Below are positions 36,771 through 45,754 of a stretch of DNA of 64,000 bases, in pieces (the stretch's first letter is position 1; each line of letters opens with the position of its first letter). A program made the position numbers and the translations under genes. The notes beneath the pieces were generated by a model that was not told where the DNA came from, did no database searches, and was given only the letters and a program-made list of their open reading frames with translations. Source of the DNA: Paraburkholderia sp. HP33-1 (GTDB lineage: Bacteria; Pseudomonadota; Gammaproteobacteria; Burkholderiales; Burkholderiaceae); assembly GCF_021390595.1 (NCBI RefSeq), contig NZ_JAJEJR010000002.1:372001-436000 (forward strand), read 5' to 3'.

Positions 36771-38240
36771 TCAGGCGGCGCCGAGCCCGTCCCAGCAGAG
36801 ATACTTCACCTCGAGAAACTCGTCGATGCCGAGATGGGATCCCTCGCGTCCGAGCCCGCTCTGCTTGACGCCGCCGAACGGCGCGACCTCGTTCGATATC
36901 AGGCCACAGTTGATTCCAACCATGCCCGATTCGAGTCCCGCGGCGTTCCTCCAGATGCGCGCCGCGTCGCGGCTGTAGAGGTAGGCGGCGAGGCCGTATT
37001 CGCTGTCGTTGGCCATCGCGATAGCGTCGTCGTCCGAATCGAAGCGGATCAGCGGCGCGACCGGTCCGAACGTTTCTTCGTGGGCAATGAGCATGGCGGG
37101 CGTCACGTCGCGCAGCACGGTCGGCTCGAAGAAGGTGCCGCCACGCGCATGGCGGCGGCCGCCATGCAGCAGACGGGCGCCCCTGGCCAATGCGTCGCCG
37201 ATATGCTCCTCGACCTTCGCGACGGCGGTGTCATCGATGAGCGGCCCAAGGTCCACGTTTGCATCCAGGCCGTTGCCCACCCGCAGACGCGCCACACGCT
37301 CGACCACGCGCGCAGACAGCGCATCGTAGACACCGGATTGCACGAGCACGCGGTTCGCGCTGATGCAGGCTTGACCCGTATTGCGGAATTTCGCGGCGAC
37401 GATCCCGTCGGCGGCGGCGTCGAGGTCCGCGTCGTCGAACACGATGAACGGCGCGTTGCCGCCCAGTTCCATCGAGCACTTCTTCACGGTCTGCGCGGCC
37501 TGCGCAAGCAGCGTGCGGCCGACCTCGGTCGAGCCTGTGAAGGTGATCTTGCGCACCAGCGGGTTGCTCGTCAGCTCGCCGCCAATTGCGCGGGTGTCGG
37601 TGCCGGTCACCACGTTGAACACACCAGGCGGCACTCCGGCGCGCTCGGCAAGCACCGTGAGGGCGAGTGCGCTCAACGGCGTCTGGCTCGCTGGCTTGAC
37701 GACCATCGTGCATCCCGCCGCAAGGGCCGGCCCGGCCTTGCGCGTAATCATCGCGGCCGGGAAATTCCACGGGGTGATGGCTGCGCAAACGCCAATAGGC
37801 TCGCGCAGCGCGATGATCCGCTGGGTTTCCCTGGCAGCCGGTATTACGTCGCCGCGTACGCGCGTCGCTTCTTCGCCAAACCAGCGTAGAAAGGATGCCG
37901 CGTAGTCGATTTCACCGCGCGCTTCGGCGAGCGGCTTGCCTTCTTCCAGCGTGATAAGCGTCGCGAGGTCTTCGCGATGCTCGATCACCAGTTCGAACCA
38001 GCGTCTTAGCACTTCGCCGCGTCGTTTGGCAGTAGCGTTTCGCCATGAGCCGAAGGCTTGCTGCGCGGCCTCGATCGCGCGCCGTACTTCCGGCGCACCA
38101 CAACGCGGCAATTCGACGAGCCGCGATTGATCGGCGGGATTCCTGAGCGTATAGGCTCCGTTCGGCGTATCGGCGATCCATGCTCCGCCGATAAATGCCT
38201 GCTCCCGCCACAGCGACGCGTCTTTGAGAAGGTGTTTCAT
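36771..38240 (-). CDS. Aldehyde dehydrogenase (succinate-semialdehyde/ketoglutarate-semialdehyde type)
   Basis: 489 residues. The cofactor-binding TPWNFPAAMITRK, the catalytic Glu in MELGGNAPFIVFDDADLD, the Cys in NTGQACISANR and the EETFGPVAPLIRFDSDDDAI block are complete. The pattern fits NAD(P)-dependent semialdehyde dehydrogenases such as GabD or 2,5-dioxovalerate dehydrogenase. It follows a DapA-fold gene by 11 bases, so it probably oxidises an aldehyde made by that lyase. ATG 38240 has GGAG upstream; the longer frame continuing to 39101 is the shadow of the neighbouring gene. The transcript begins at the OCD-like or LysR gene upstream. Confidence 0.93.
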   Translation of the reverse strand: MKHLLKDASLWREQAFIGGAWIADTPNGAYTLRNPADQSRLVELPRCGAPEVRRAIEAAQQAFGSWRNATAKRRGEVLRRWFELVIEHREDLATLITLEEGKPLAEARGEIDYAASFLRWFGEEATRVRGDVIPAARETQRIIALREPIGVCAAITPWNFPAAMITRKAGPALAAGCTMVVKPASQTPLSALALTVLAERAGVPPGVFNVVTGTDTRAIGGELTSNPLVRKITFTGSTEVGRTLLAQAAQTVKKCSMELGGNAPFIVFDDADLDAAADGIVAAKFRNTGQACISANRVLVQSGVYDALSARVVERVARLRVGNGLDANVDLGPLIDDTAVAKVEEHIGDALARGARLLHGGRRHARGGTFFEPTVLRDVTPAMLIAHEETFGPVAPLIRFDSDDDAIAMANDSEYGLAAYLYSRDAARIWRNAAGLESGMVGINCGLISNEVAPFGGVKQSGLGREGSHLGIDEFLEVKYLCWDGLGAA

Positions 38241-38251
38241 CGTTTGCTCCG

Positions 38252-39271
38252 TTAGCAGGGGAAGCGGCCGACCATGAAATCGGCATCCGGGTCCGCGGTG
38301 ACGGGCAAGCCTGAAGCCACGAGCCCCTGGCGCAGGCTTTTCATCAGGCGGTCGGGCACACGCATCGCCGGTGCGCGCAGCGGCCCGCCGTTGAAACCGG
38401 CCAGCCAGTCCTGGTACTTCCACATCGTGCGGTTGAGCACGCCGGTGCCGCCCGCATACGTCTGCGCCGCTGCGCCGTTGGCGTTGCGAGCCGGATTGAC
38501 TTTCCAGTACATCGCCATCGCTTCCTCCCACTGCCCGCTGCGCGCGAGTTCGAACGCCTTCGGGTAGTAATCGCTCATCCATGCGGTATTGCTCGTGCCG
38601 GAAAACTGGAGCTTCATGAGACTCATCAGCGGAATGGCGTCGCCTTCGATCGGACAACTGATTACGACGTCGTCGCGGAAGTGGTGGTACATCTCGCAGA
38701 TCCCCGCGGGAAGCGGAAAGCCTTGCTCGGATTTGATCGCGACGATGTTGGGGCAGTCGTTCAGCAGGCGGCGCACGAGTTCCACCGGCATGCCGGCTGG
38801 GTGGACGCGCTCGAAGCCCCACAGCGGAATCGGAAACAGCATGACGGCCAACTCTGTCGCGTCGCAGAAGGCCTTTGTGTAGTCGTAGATTTCCTGTTCG
38901 GTGGTTGGCCAGAATTGCGGCGGGTACGACAGCAGCACGATGTCCGCTCCCGCTTTTTCCGCGAGCTTGACCGCTTCGATATTCTCCGCGAGCGTGCCGA
39001 ACGCGGCGTGAAAAAAGAGGCCGAACTGACTGCCGGCGGTGTCGCGTGCCCATGCCGTGAACTGCGCGTTTTCTTCGGGCGTGATGGCCACCTCGCTGCA
39101 CAGGAGCGTGTAGCGAAAGCCGAAGCGCTTGGCGAGTTCGATGTCGTGCCGGATACCGCGTTCGTTCAGCCGTTTGAGGTCGGCGCTATAGCTCGGAATC
39201 GTGACGGCCGAGCAGCCGACCAGGTTTTCGCGGGCCCATGCGCGGGCGTCGGACTTCTTGTAACTAGCCAT
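38252..39271 (-). CDS. DapA-fold lyase/aldolase with altered active site
   Basis: 339 residues of the dihydrodipicolinate synthase/N-acetylneuraminate lyase family. The Schiff-base lysine is kept (NIVAIKSEQGFP), but the usual GTTGE motif is replaced by LLCSEVAIT and the active-site tyrosine strand (normally YN-P) reads LFPIPLWGF, so no canonical Tyr is present. It is therefore neither a DapA nor a clear KdgD enzyme. It may act on a larger 2-oxoacid, feeding the ALDH that follows. About 30 residues longer than DapA, with a basic N-terminus (MASYKKSDARAWARENLVG). Confidence in family is high, in reaction low. Confidence 0.85.
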   Translation of the reverse strand: MASYKKSDARAWARENLVGCSAVTIPSYSADLKRLNERGIRHDIELAKRFGFRYTLLCSEVAITPEENAQFTAWARDTAGSQFGLFFHAAFGTLAENIEAVKLAEKAGADIVLLSYPPQFWPTTEQEIYDYTKAFCDATELAVMLFPIPLWGFERVHPAGMPVELVRRLLNDCPNIVAIKSEQGFPLPAGICEMYHHFRDDVVISCPIEGDAIPLMSLMKLQFSGTSNTAWMSDYYPKAFELARSGQWEEAMAMYWKVNPARNANGAAAQTYAGGTGVLNRTMWKYQDWLAGFNGGPLRAPAMRVPDRLMKSLRQGLVASGLPVTADPDADFMVGRFPC

Positions 39272-39301
39272 GAGTTGCTGTCTCCTTGAGTGATTCGTGC
39301 G

Positions 39302-40312
39302 TCATTTCGCGACGGGAATGATGGTGGCGGGCAATGTCACGCCACGACCTTGCTGTTGTGCGCGCGCCAGCAGCATTTCAGCGATGACGACGTCTTGCAG
39401 TGCGGAGCCGACCGACTTGTAGAGGACGATGTCATCGTCCGCGCGGCGGGCCGCGATGCTGCCCGCTGCGAGCGCGGTGAGTGCCACGAGCTTGTCGGCG
39501 AGCGCGACGCCGGCCCGCGTCGCGGCGATCGCGTCGCCCGTGTCGTGCGCCACTTCATCGGGCATGTCGGCGACGATGCTGACGGCGCGCGCCATCGTTG
39601 CTTCGTCTACTTCGCGCTGTTCCGGCAACGTCGAGCCGAGCGAGACCACGGTGGCGCCGGCCGGCAACCATGCGCCTTGCAACACTGGCGATTCGTCACG
39701 GCTGCGTGCGGCGCAGATCACTACGTCGGCATCCTGAACAGTGGCTTCGGGGCTGTCGGCCGCGAAGATGTCCAGCGTCTCGCGGAAGCCTTCGGCGAAG
39801 CGTTCGCGGCTCGCGGGCGTCGGGCTGAAGACGCGTGCGCTTTGCACCTCGCGCACGGCGCGCAGGCAATCGAGCGCGTTGCGCGCCTCGAAGCCCGAGC
39901 CGATAACCGCGACGCGCAGCGGGCGCTGCGGCGCGAGGAGCGTGACGGCGAGCGCCGCCGTGGCTGCGGTGCGCAGCCCGGTCACGCGGTTGCCGTCGAT
40001 CAGCGCCCGCAGTTCCGTGGAGCCTTGATCGAACAGCGAGATCAGGTAGCTGGCGCGGCGCGCGCGCGTGTTGGCGGCAATCAGCTTGCAGCCCAGATGG
40101 CCGCCGTTGGGTGATACCGCGCTCAGGCTGCGTAACCAGATGCCGTCGCCGCGTGCCATCGCGCGCGGCGGCACCATTGCGTTGGAGACGGGGCGTGCAT
40201 AAGCATCGGCGAGTGCGGCGACGGCCGAAGGCCAATCGGCGAGTGACGCGACATCGGCGTCGCTGAGAAAGAGGGTATGCGAAGGCGGTGGTGTGTGCGA
40301 ATTGTCAGGCAT
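39302..40312 (-). CDS. Ornithine cyclodeaminase/mu-crystallin family oxidoreductase
   Basis: 336 residues. The NAD(P)-binding motif VIGSGFEARNALDCLRAVREV and the substrate loop LISLFDQGSTELRALIDGNRVTGLRTAATAALA define the family. Members cyclise ornithine, reduce ketimines or dehydrogenate amino acids; the Burkholderia members outside proline pathways are mostly of unknown function. ATG 40312 (MPDNSH) is the natural start; a 98-codon extension upstream overlaps the divergently read regulator region and is not real. It lies upstream of the DapA-fold and ALDH genes on the same strand. Confidence 0.88.
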   Translation of the reverse strand: MPDNSHTPPPSHTLFLSDADVASLADWPSAVAALADAYARPVSNAMVPPRAMARGDGIWLRSLSAVSPNGGHLGCKLIAANTRARRASYLISLFDQGSTELRALIDGNRVTGLRTAATAALAVTLLAPQRPLRVAVIGSGFEARNALDCLRAVREVQSARVFSPTPASRERFAEGFRETLDIFAADSPEATVQDADVVICAARSRDESPVLQGAWLPAGATVVSLGSTLPEQREVDEATMARAVSIVADMPDEVAHDTGDAIAATRAGVALADKLVALTALAAGSIAARRADDDIVLYKSVGSALQDVVIAEMLLARAQQQGRGVTLPATIIPVAK

Positions 40313-40415
40313 GGTGCTGGCGTTGGAGTGAACGACCAGCGAACTATAGAAAGCATGGCCTGTTTCGGGCACTGCCCGGCATCGAAAGCAGTTATGACGT
40401 AAATCGATGGCTCGG

Positions 40416-41345
40416 CTAGCCGGCTTCCAGCGATTCGGCGAGACGGCAGACCAGCCGGCGCACCTCGCGGGTGGCGCGCGTATGCGGGCGGCGAGGGGAT
40501 TCCGCGAGCACGACGAAGCGCTCGAGTACAGGCTGGACGATGCGCGAGGATGCAAGCCGCTCGTCCAGCTTTCCCGGCATGACCGAGGCGATGGCGTAGC
40601 CGCCACCGGCGGCCACGACTTCGTATTGCAGTCTGACCGAGTCCACCTCGGCGGCTATATGCAAATCCAGCCCGTATTGAGAGGCCAGCCGGTCGAGCCG
40701 CGCGCGCAGGAGGTGAGGCCGGCCCGGGATGACGAGCGGCAGTTCAGATAACTGCGCGAGGTCAACATGCGCGGATTTGACGACGGGGTCCCCGAGCCGG
40801 CCGACGAGATGCAATGGAACCCTCGCCAGCACGTGGTTGTCGCCTACGCTCGCTTCGTCTTCGCGCAGCACGATTGCCATATCGAGGCGCCCTTCGCGCA
40901 GATGCTCTTCGAGTTGCGCGCTGGCTGCCTCAGCCAGATGTAGCCGCACGCCTGGAAACTGGGCGCGCACGGCGCCGTAGAGCGCGCCTGCGAACTGACC
41001 GACGGCAGAAGGCAGCAGTCCGAACAGAACTTCGCCAGCGGGCTGCCCGCGGGCACTGCGAATGTCGTCGGCAAGCGCATCCGCTTCGGCGGCAAGGCGT
41101 GCGACGCGTGGCAGCATGCGTTCACCGAACTCGGTGAGGACGACGCCGCGGCCGGTGCGACGAAACAGGCGCTCGCCGCACTGCTGTTCGAGTTGCGCGA
41201 CATTCCGGCTGACCATGGACTGCGGCATGTCGAGCGCGGCCGCCGCCTTGCTCAGACTGCCGGAGGCCGACACCTGAATGAAAATAAGCCAGCGTGGGTC
41301 GACGATGGTCGGGGTCGCCGTGAAGTTGTCCCTCTCATGCGACAT
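40416..41345 (-). CDS. LysR-family regulator
   Basis: 309 residues. The HTH reads FIQVSASGSLSKAAAALDMPQSMVSRNVAQLEQQCGERLFRRTG. The effector domain (LHLAEAASAQLEEHLREGRLDMAIVL) resembles LysR proteins of nitrogenous-compound catabolism. It lies 23 bases from the next LysR gene on the same strand and upstream of the OCD/DapA/ALDH group. It may control that group, the divergent 42.6-51.8 kb operon or both. Confidence 0.9.
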   Translation of the reverse strand: MSHERDNFTATPTIVDPRWLIFIQVSASGSLSKAAAALDMPQSMVSRNVAQLEQQCGERLFRRTGRGVVLTEFGERMLPRVARLAAEADALADDIRSARGQPAGEVLFGLLPSAVGQFAGALYGAVRAQFPGVRLHLAEAASAQLEEHLREGRLDMAIVLREDEASVGDNHVLARVPLHLVGRLGDPVVKSAHVDLAQLSELPLVIPGRPHLLRARLDRLASQYGLDLHIAAEVDSVRLQYEVVAAGGGYAIASVMPGKLDERLASSRIVQPVLERFVVLAESPRRPHTRATREVRRLVCRLAESLEAG

Positions 41346-41368
41346 GACAGTCCTCTTCCCGCAGCGGC

Positions 41369-42298
41369 TTACAGGCGCTCGTCATCGTGAGCGTGGTCCA
41401 TCACGACGACGGCTTCCTTGATCAGCCCGCGCAACCAGATGAGGCCCGGGTCCGATGTGCGATGTTTGTGCCATTGCATCGACTGTTCCATCGCAGGCAT
41501 CGGGACGGGCGCGTCGCGCAGCACGACTGGCAGGCTGCGCGCCGCCTCCTGTGCGAGCCGCCGGTGCATCGTGGCAATCCGGTTCGTGCCGGGCAACAAC
41601 TGCGCCGGCGACAGGAAGCTGTAGGTCGTCACTTCCACCTTGCGCTCGATGCCGAGCTTGTGCATGAACCCGTCTTCCAGCGCCGAGTGGACTGCGCCGG
41701 GCTGGACGATGATGTGGCCCGCCGCCAGATACCGCTCGGCCGTCATCTCGCCTTTCGCGAGCGGGCTTTGGTCCCACAGCACGCAGCAAAACGTTTCCGT
41801 GAGCAGCAGCTCCGCGGGATGGTCGACCGAACAATACTCCTTGGGGATGATCAGCAGATCGGCTTCGCCGCGCTCCAGCACGCGGTGGGGGTGCATGATC
41901 TGCGCGCGCAGCTCCAGACGAATGCCGGGCGCGCGCTGGTAGGCGAGCGCAAGCACATGCGGCATCAACGTCGTCATCGTGTAGTCGGACAAGTGCAGAC
42001 GGAAGACGCGGTCCGAATGCGCGGGCACGAAATCGGGCTGCGCGGAGACCGTTGAATCGACTCGCACCAGAATGTCGCGTACGGGGTCCTGGAGCGCCTG
42101 CGCGCGTGGCGTCAGCTCCATCTTGCGGCCCACCTGGACTAGCAGCTCGTCGCCGAAATAGTCGCGCAAGCGCGCGAGAGCGCTGCTCATCGCCGACTGG
42201 CTCAGATAAATTTTTTCGGCTGCGCGACTGATGTTCTGTTCAGTCAGCAGCGCGTCGAGTGCGACGAGCAGATTGAGGTCGAGCTTGTTAAACCGCAT
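41369..42298 (-). CDS. LysR-family regulator (NodD/NahR-like group)
   Basis: 309 residues. The opening MRFNKLDLNLLVALDALLTEQNISRAAEKIYLSQSAMSSALARLRDYFGDELLVQVGRKMELTPRA (quoted in parts: HTH then wing) is the form found in NodD, NahR and LinR, which sense aromatic inducers or flavonoids. It is directly divergent from the ten-gene operon starting at 42625, so it is the best candidate activator for that operon. ATG 42298 is chosen because family proteins begin M-R-F-N-K-L-D; the 20-codon extension upstream lacks support. Confidence 0.92.
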   Translation of the reverse strand: MRFNKLDLNLLVALDALLTEQNISRAAEKIYLSQSAMSSALARLRDYFGDELLVQVGRKMELTPRAQALQDPVRDILVRVDSTVSAQPDFVPAHSDRVFRLHLSDYTMTTLMPHVLALAYQRAPGIRLELRAQIMHPHRVLERGEADLLIIPKEYCSVDHPAELLLTETFCCVLWDQSPLAKGEMTAERYLAAGHIIVQPGAVHSALEDGFMHKLGIERKVEVTTYSFLSPAQLLPGTNRIATMHRRLAQEAARSLPVVLRDAPVPMPAMEQSMQWHKHRTSDPGLIWLRGLIKEAVVVMDHAHDDERL

Positions 42299-42624
42299 GC
42301 GTACTGTCTCCCTTCTCCTTTTCCTTGCGACCTGGCGCGCGTTGCATTGTCGCTGCATGGCTTCTTCTTGTGCGCAATTTCAGGGTTTCTCCTGAAAGTA
42401 TCGATGTCGCGGATATCTCCCATCTATCGAATTCATTTATGGGGATACCTGAGCCTATCTTAATCTACGACGCATCCCGAAGTGACGGCAGCAAGACGAA
42501 CGTTCCGGGAAAAACCGCATGCCGGTGGGTTCAGTAGGCAACGTCGCTGTTGCATCCCCGAACCTTGCCGCGCTTGCCATGACGATGAGACACAAGGTGG
42601 TGTGCCCGCCCTGGTTGAGGAGAC
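42299..42624. other. Control region between the NodD-like regulator and the catabolic operon
   Basis: 326 bases without a gene. It is AT-richer near 42360-42480 (for example ATCTCCCATCTATCG followed by TTTATGGGGATACC). It should hold the divergent promoters. No clear T-N11-A element was pinned down by eye. Confidence 0.4.
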
Positions 42625-43542
42625 ATGATGCAGAAGAGACTGACCGCAGCCGCTGTCGGCTGCGCCGTGCTGGCCGCAGGATTGGTGAACGACGCAAATG
42701 CGTTTGAAGGAGGTGTTTCCCCTTATCCGGCCGGCGCCGTTGGCACGAACATCGCCAACCTGCCGCCGATACCCGGCCTGTTCGCACTGGAGCAGTTCAA
42801 TTACAGCTTCGCCAATGGCCTTTACGGTAACGACGGCAAGAAGCTGCCAATTCCGTTCCACCTGGATGCGTATTCGGCAACGACGCGCTTACTGTTGGCG
42901 TATCCGTTTCAGCTTCTGGGCGCGAAAGTCTACACGCAGCTTGTCATTCCAGTCGTGTCCCTGCACACCAGTGTCTTCGGCGAGTCGAGCACGCAGAACG
43001 GTCTTTCCAACATCACGCTCACGCCCGTGCTGCTGCAATGGCAGCTCTCGCAGAATCTGGCGATCGCGTCGGGCATCGACGTCGCATTCGAGACGGGCTC
43101 CTATAGTCCAGTCAAATCGAGCGTGGCGGTAGGCTACACCTCGGTGCAGCCGGTGATCTCGATTCGCTACAACGTGCCCAACGGCATCGATGTCGCGCTG
43201 GCAAACCGTTTCCTGCTTAACCAGAAGAATGGCACGACGAACTACAGATCGGGCGACGGCTACGTTGCCGAGTTCACCGCCGGCTGGAATTTCGGCCCTT
43301 GGAAGCTCGGCGTGGTTGGCGCATACCTGAATCAGTTCAGCGACGACAAAGCGGATGGTGTGAACGTGGGCAATCGCATGAGGACCTTTGGTATCGGTCC
43401 TTCAGTCGTCTACGACGCCAGAAGCTGGAACGTCAACCTCAATTATCAGCAAGGCGTCTATGCGGCGAACACCTCCAAAAGCAACAGCGTGTGGCTAAAC
43501 ATCGCCATTCCGCTGTGGCCTGGTTTCGGGCGCAAGGGCTGA
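42625..43542 (+). CDS. Outer-membrane SphA/phenol-degradation MetA-family protein
   Basis: 305 residues. A signal peptide (AAAVGCAVLAAGLVNDANAFEGG) is followed by a beta-barrel pattern with alternating hydrophobic strands and a C-terminal strand ending near IPLWPGFGRKG. Features such as GVSPYPAGAVGTNIANLPPIPG and LALANRF-like repeats match the family often encoded at the head of aromatic-degradation operons, where it is thought to admit hydrophobic substrates. Two ATG codons (42625 and 42628) follow GAGGAGAC. It is the first gene of the 42.6-51.8 kb operon. Confidence 0.85.
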   Translation: MMQKRLTAAAVGCAVLAAGLVNDANAFEGGVSPYPAGAVGTNIANLPPIPGLFALEQFNYSFANGLYGNDGKKLPIPFHLDAYSATTRLLLAYPFQLLGAKVYTQLVIPVVSLHTSVFGESSTQNGLSNITLTPVLLQWQLSQNLAIASGIDVAFETGSYSPVKSSVAVGYTSVQPVISIRYNVPNGIDVALANRFLLNQKNGTTNYRSGDGYVAEFTAGWNFGPWKLGVVGAYLNQFSDDKADGVNVGNRMRTFGIGPSVVYDARSWNVNLNYQQGVYAANTSKSNSVWLNIAIPLWPGFGRKG

Positions 43543-43607
43543 GCACTGTCGTTCGATGCGTCGCGCCATCCATCGAGCAATACGTTAATTCCATCAAGGT
43601 AATCGGC

Positions 43608-44768
43608 ATGTTTCGTTATTTTCCAACCAACTACGTTTGGGATCTGTCGGTCAATCTCGCGATTGAAATGGGCGCGCGCATCGGCGAAATCGAGGAGATG
43701 TGCGGCCCGTTGCAGGAGGCGGCCAGGCAACCGGACGCCGAGGGCACGCGCGCGTTTCGCGAGGCGTGGGTCAGGAAGGCCGATCTTCTGTGCGAGCTAG
43801 CGGTGGAGGACGAAGCGAGAGGGCGGATGCTCTCGGCCGGTGAAAAATACCGGCGCGCGGCCATCTATCTGATCACGGCCGAACGCATGCTGGCGCACGA
43901 TGAGCCGGGGCGCATCGAGCTTTACCTGCGTTCGCTCGACACATTCGACCAGGGCGTCGCGCTGCGCGGCGACAACTGCGAACGCGTGCGCATTCCGTAC
44001 GGCGACGCGCACCTTTCCGGGCTGCTCGTGAAGGCGCCGAATGCCGGAGTCCGCAGCCCGCTACTCGTGCAGGTCAACGGGCTCGATTCGACCAAGGAGA
44101 TGAAGTACTTCGTGGGCCTGCCGGCATGGCTCGGCGCACGCGGCGTCTCCTCGCTGATCGTCGATCAGCCCGGCACCGGCGAGGCGCTTCGTCTGCACGG
44201 CATGCATGCGATCTACAACTCCGAGGCGTGGGCGAGCGAGATCGTCGACTGGCTGGAGACGCGCGACGATGTCGATCCGCTGCGAATCGGCATGGAGGGC
44301 GTGTCGCTGGGCGGCTACTACTGCCCGCGTGCGGTCGCCTTCGAGCCGCGCTTCGCTTGCGGGGTAGTTTGGGGCGCGAACCATGACTGGCGCGACGTGC
44401 AGAAAAAGCGCCTGCAACGCGAGGGCAATTTTCCGGTGCCGCATTACTGGAAGCATGTTTGCTGGGTCTGGGGTGCGAAAGACATCGACGACTTCATGCG
44501 CATCGCCGAAAACGTGCACCTCGACGGCGTGCTCGATCGCGTCAAGGTGCCGTTTCTCGTCACGCATGGCGCAAAGGATTCGCAGATTCCCGTCGCCTGG
44601 GCGCATCGCACGTATGAACAACTCGTGAACAGCCCGAAGCGCGAACTCAAGATTTTTACCGATCGCGAAGGCGGGGTTCAGCACTCGAGCTTCGATAACT
44701 CGATCAACGCAGGGCACTGGATTGCCGACTGGATTGCCGAAACACTCGGCGGCCACACCTCGCTCTGA
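43608..44768 (+). CDS. Alpha/beta hydrolase, 2,6-dihydroxypseudooxynicotine-hydrolase-like C-C hydrolase
   Basis: 386 residues. A helical N-terminal domain of about 120 residues is followed by a hydrolase fold with nucleophile S233 (EGVSLGGYY), acid D324 (HGAKDSQIP) and H359 (GGVQHSSF). This two-part layout, with MEGVSLGGYYCPR, is that of the family including 2,6-dihydroxypseudooxynicotine hydrolase and some acyl-ester or acyl-amide hydrolases, which split a C-C bond beside a carbonyl on a hydroxylated ring. Here it probably removes or splits a side chain of the operon's substrate. ATG 43608 has CAAGG upstream; the frame continuing to 43299 overlaps the outer-membrane gene in another frame. 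Confidence 0.88.
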   Translation: MFRYFPTNYVWDLSVNLAIEMGARIGEIEEMCGPLQEAARQPDAEGTRAFREAWVRKADLLCELAVEDEARGRMLSAGEKYRRAAIYLITAERMLAHDEPGRIELYLRSLDTFDQGVALRGDNCERVRIPYGDAHLSGLLVKAPNAGVRSPLLVQVNGLDSTKEMKYFVGLPAWLGARGVSSLIVDQPGTGEALRLHGMHAIYNSEAWASEIVDWLETRDDVDPLRIGMEGVSLGGYYCPRAVAFEPRFACGVVWGANHDWRDVQKKRLQREGNFPVPHYWKHVCWVWGAKDIDDFMRIAENVHLDGVLDRVKVPFLVTHGAKDSQIPVAWAHRTYEQLVNSPKRELKIFTDREGGVQHSSFDNSINAGHWIADWIAETLGGHTSL

Positions 44769-44800
44769 CACATCCACACTTTCAAACGAACCCACCTCTC

Positions 44801-45754
44801 ATGAACATCATCGGACCCGATACGCTGGTCTTCGGCGTGGACGACGTCGCCAGCTGCAAACAGTATTTGCTCGACTACGGCCTGCTGCCCGCGCACGCGA
44901 ACGAGGCCGGCGGGCGCTTCGAGGCGCTCGACGGGACGGGCATCGAAATCGCTCACCGCGACGCGCCGTCCTTGCCGCCCGCACTCGGCACGGCGAGCAT
45001 GCTGCGCAAGACGGTCTATGGCGTGGCCGACGCGGCGACGCTCGACGCCATCGCACATGAACTGCAGCGCGATCGTGAGGTGCGCAAGCTTGCCGACGGC
45101 TCGATCGAATCAGCCGACGACATGGGTTTTGCCATCGGCTTTCAGGTCACGAAACGCCGCACGCTGGTCTTGCCGGCAGAACCGCTGAACGCGCCGGGCG
45201 CGCCCGCGCAACGCGCGCCGAACGTGGTCGGCGCGGACGAACACGTCACGCTCACGCCACGCACGCTCTCGCATGTCGTCTATTTCGTGCCCGATGCGGT
45301 GAAGGCGGAAGCGTTCTACGTCGATCGTCTCGGCTTTCGCTGCACCGACCGCTTCACGGGCGTGGGCCCGTTCCTGCGGCCGGCGGGCACGCTCGAACAT
45401 CACACGCTGTTCATGATCGAAACGCCGCCGTTCATGAAGGGTTGCGAGCATTTCACGTTTCATATGGGCGGGCCGAGCGAGGTCCTGCAGGCTGGCAGCC
45501 GCTTCGTCGCGAAGGGCTATCAGTCGTTCTGGGGACCGGGCCGTCACCGCTTCGGGTCGAACTGGTTCTGGTACTTCAACAGCCCGCTTGGCTGCCATGT
45601 GGAGTACGACGCCGACATGGACCTGCACGACGATGCATGGACGTCACGCGTTGCACCAATGAGCGCGGATACCTCGCAACTGTTTCTCTTCCAGGCGCGG
45701 GAAAAGTGGGCCCCGGGCGGGCCGCCGCCCGCAGCGAAGGCCGAAACGAACTAA
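44801..45754 (+). CDS. VOC-family two-domain extradiol-type dioxygenase
   Basis: 317 residues with two glyoxalase/extradiol repeats. The C-terminal repeat carries the expected metal ligands: H158 (LSHVVYF), a His at 217-221 (EHFTFHMGG) and E268 (CHVEYDAD). This is the 2-His-1-carboxylate site of type I extradiol dioxygenases, which open catechols next to the hydroxyl groups. The N-terminal repeat has lost equivalent residues, also as in true extradiol enzymes. Its stop overlaps the ATG of the Rieske gene (TAATG). Ring cleavage of the FAD-monooxygenase product is the likely role. Confidence 0.85.
   Translation: MNIIGPDTLVFGVDDVASCKQYLLDYGLLPAHANEAGGRFEALDGTGIEIAHRDAPSLPPALGTASMLRKTVYGVADAATLDAIAHELQRDREVRKLADGSIESADDMGFAIGFQVTKRRTLVLPAEPLNAPGAPAQRAPNVVGADEHVTLTPRTLSHVVYFVPDAVKAEAFYVDRLGFRCTDRFTGVGPFLRPAGTLEHHTLFMIETPPFMKGCEHFTFHMGGPSEVLQAGSRFVAKGYQSFWGPGRHRFGSNWFWYFNSPLGCHVEYDADMDLHDDAWTSRVAPMSADTSQLFLFQAREKWAPGGPPPAAKAETN

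Noticed and set aside
38252..39271. Assignment of the DapA-fold gene as KdgD, completing the glucarate pathway
   Set aside because: The conserved tyrosine and GTTGE loop of KdgD are absent and the gene is 30 kb from gudD.
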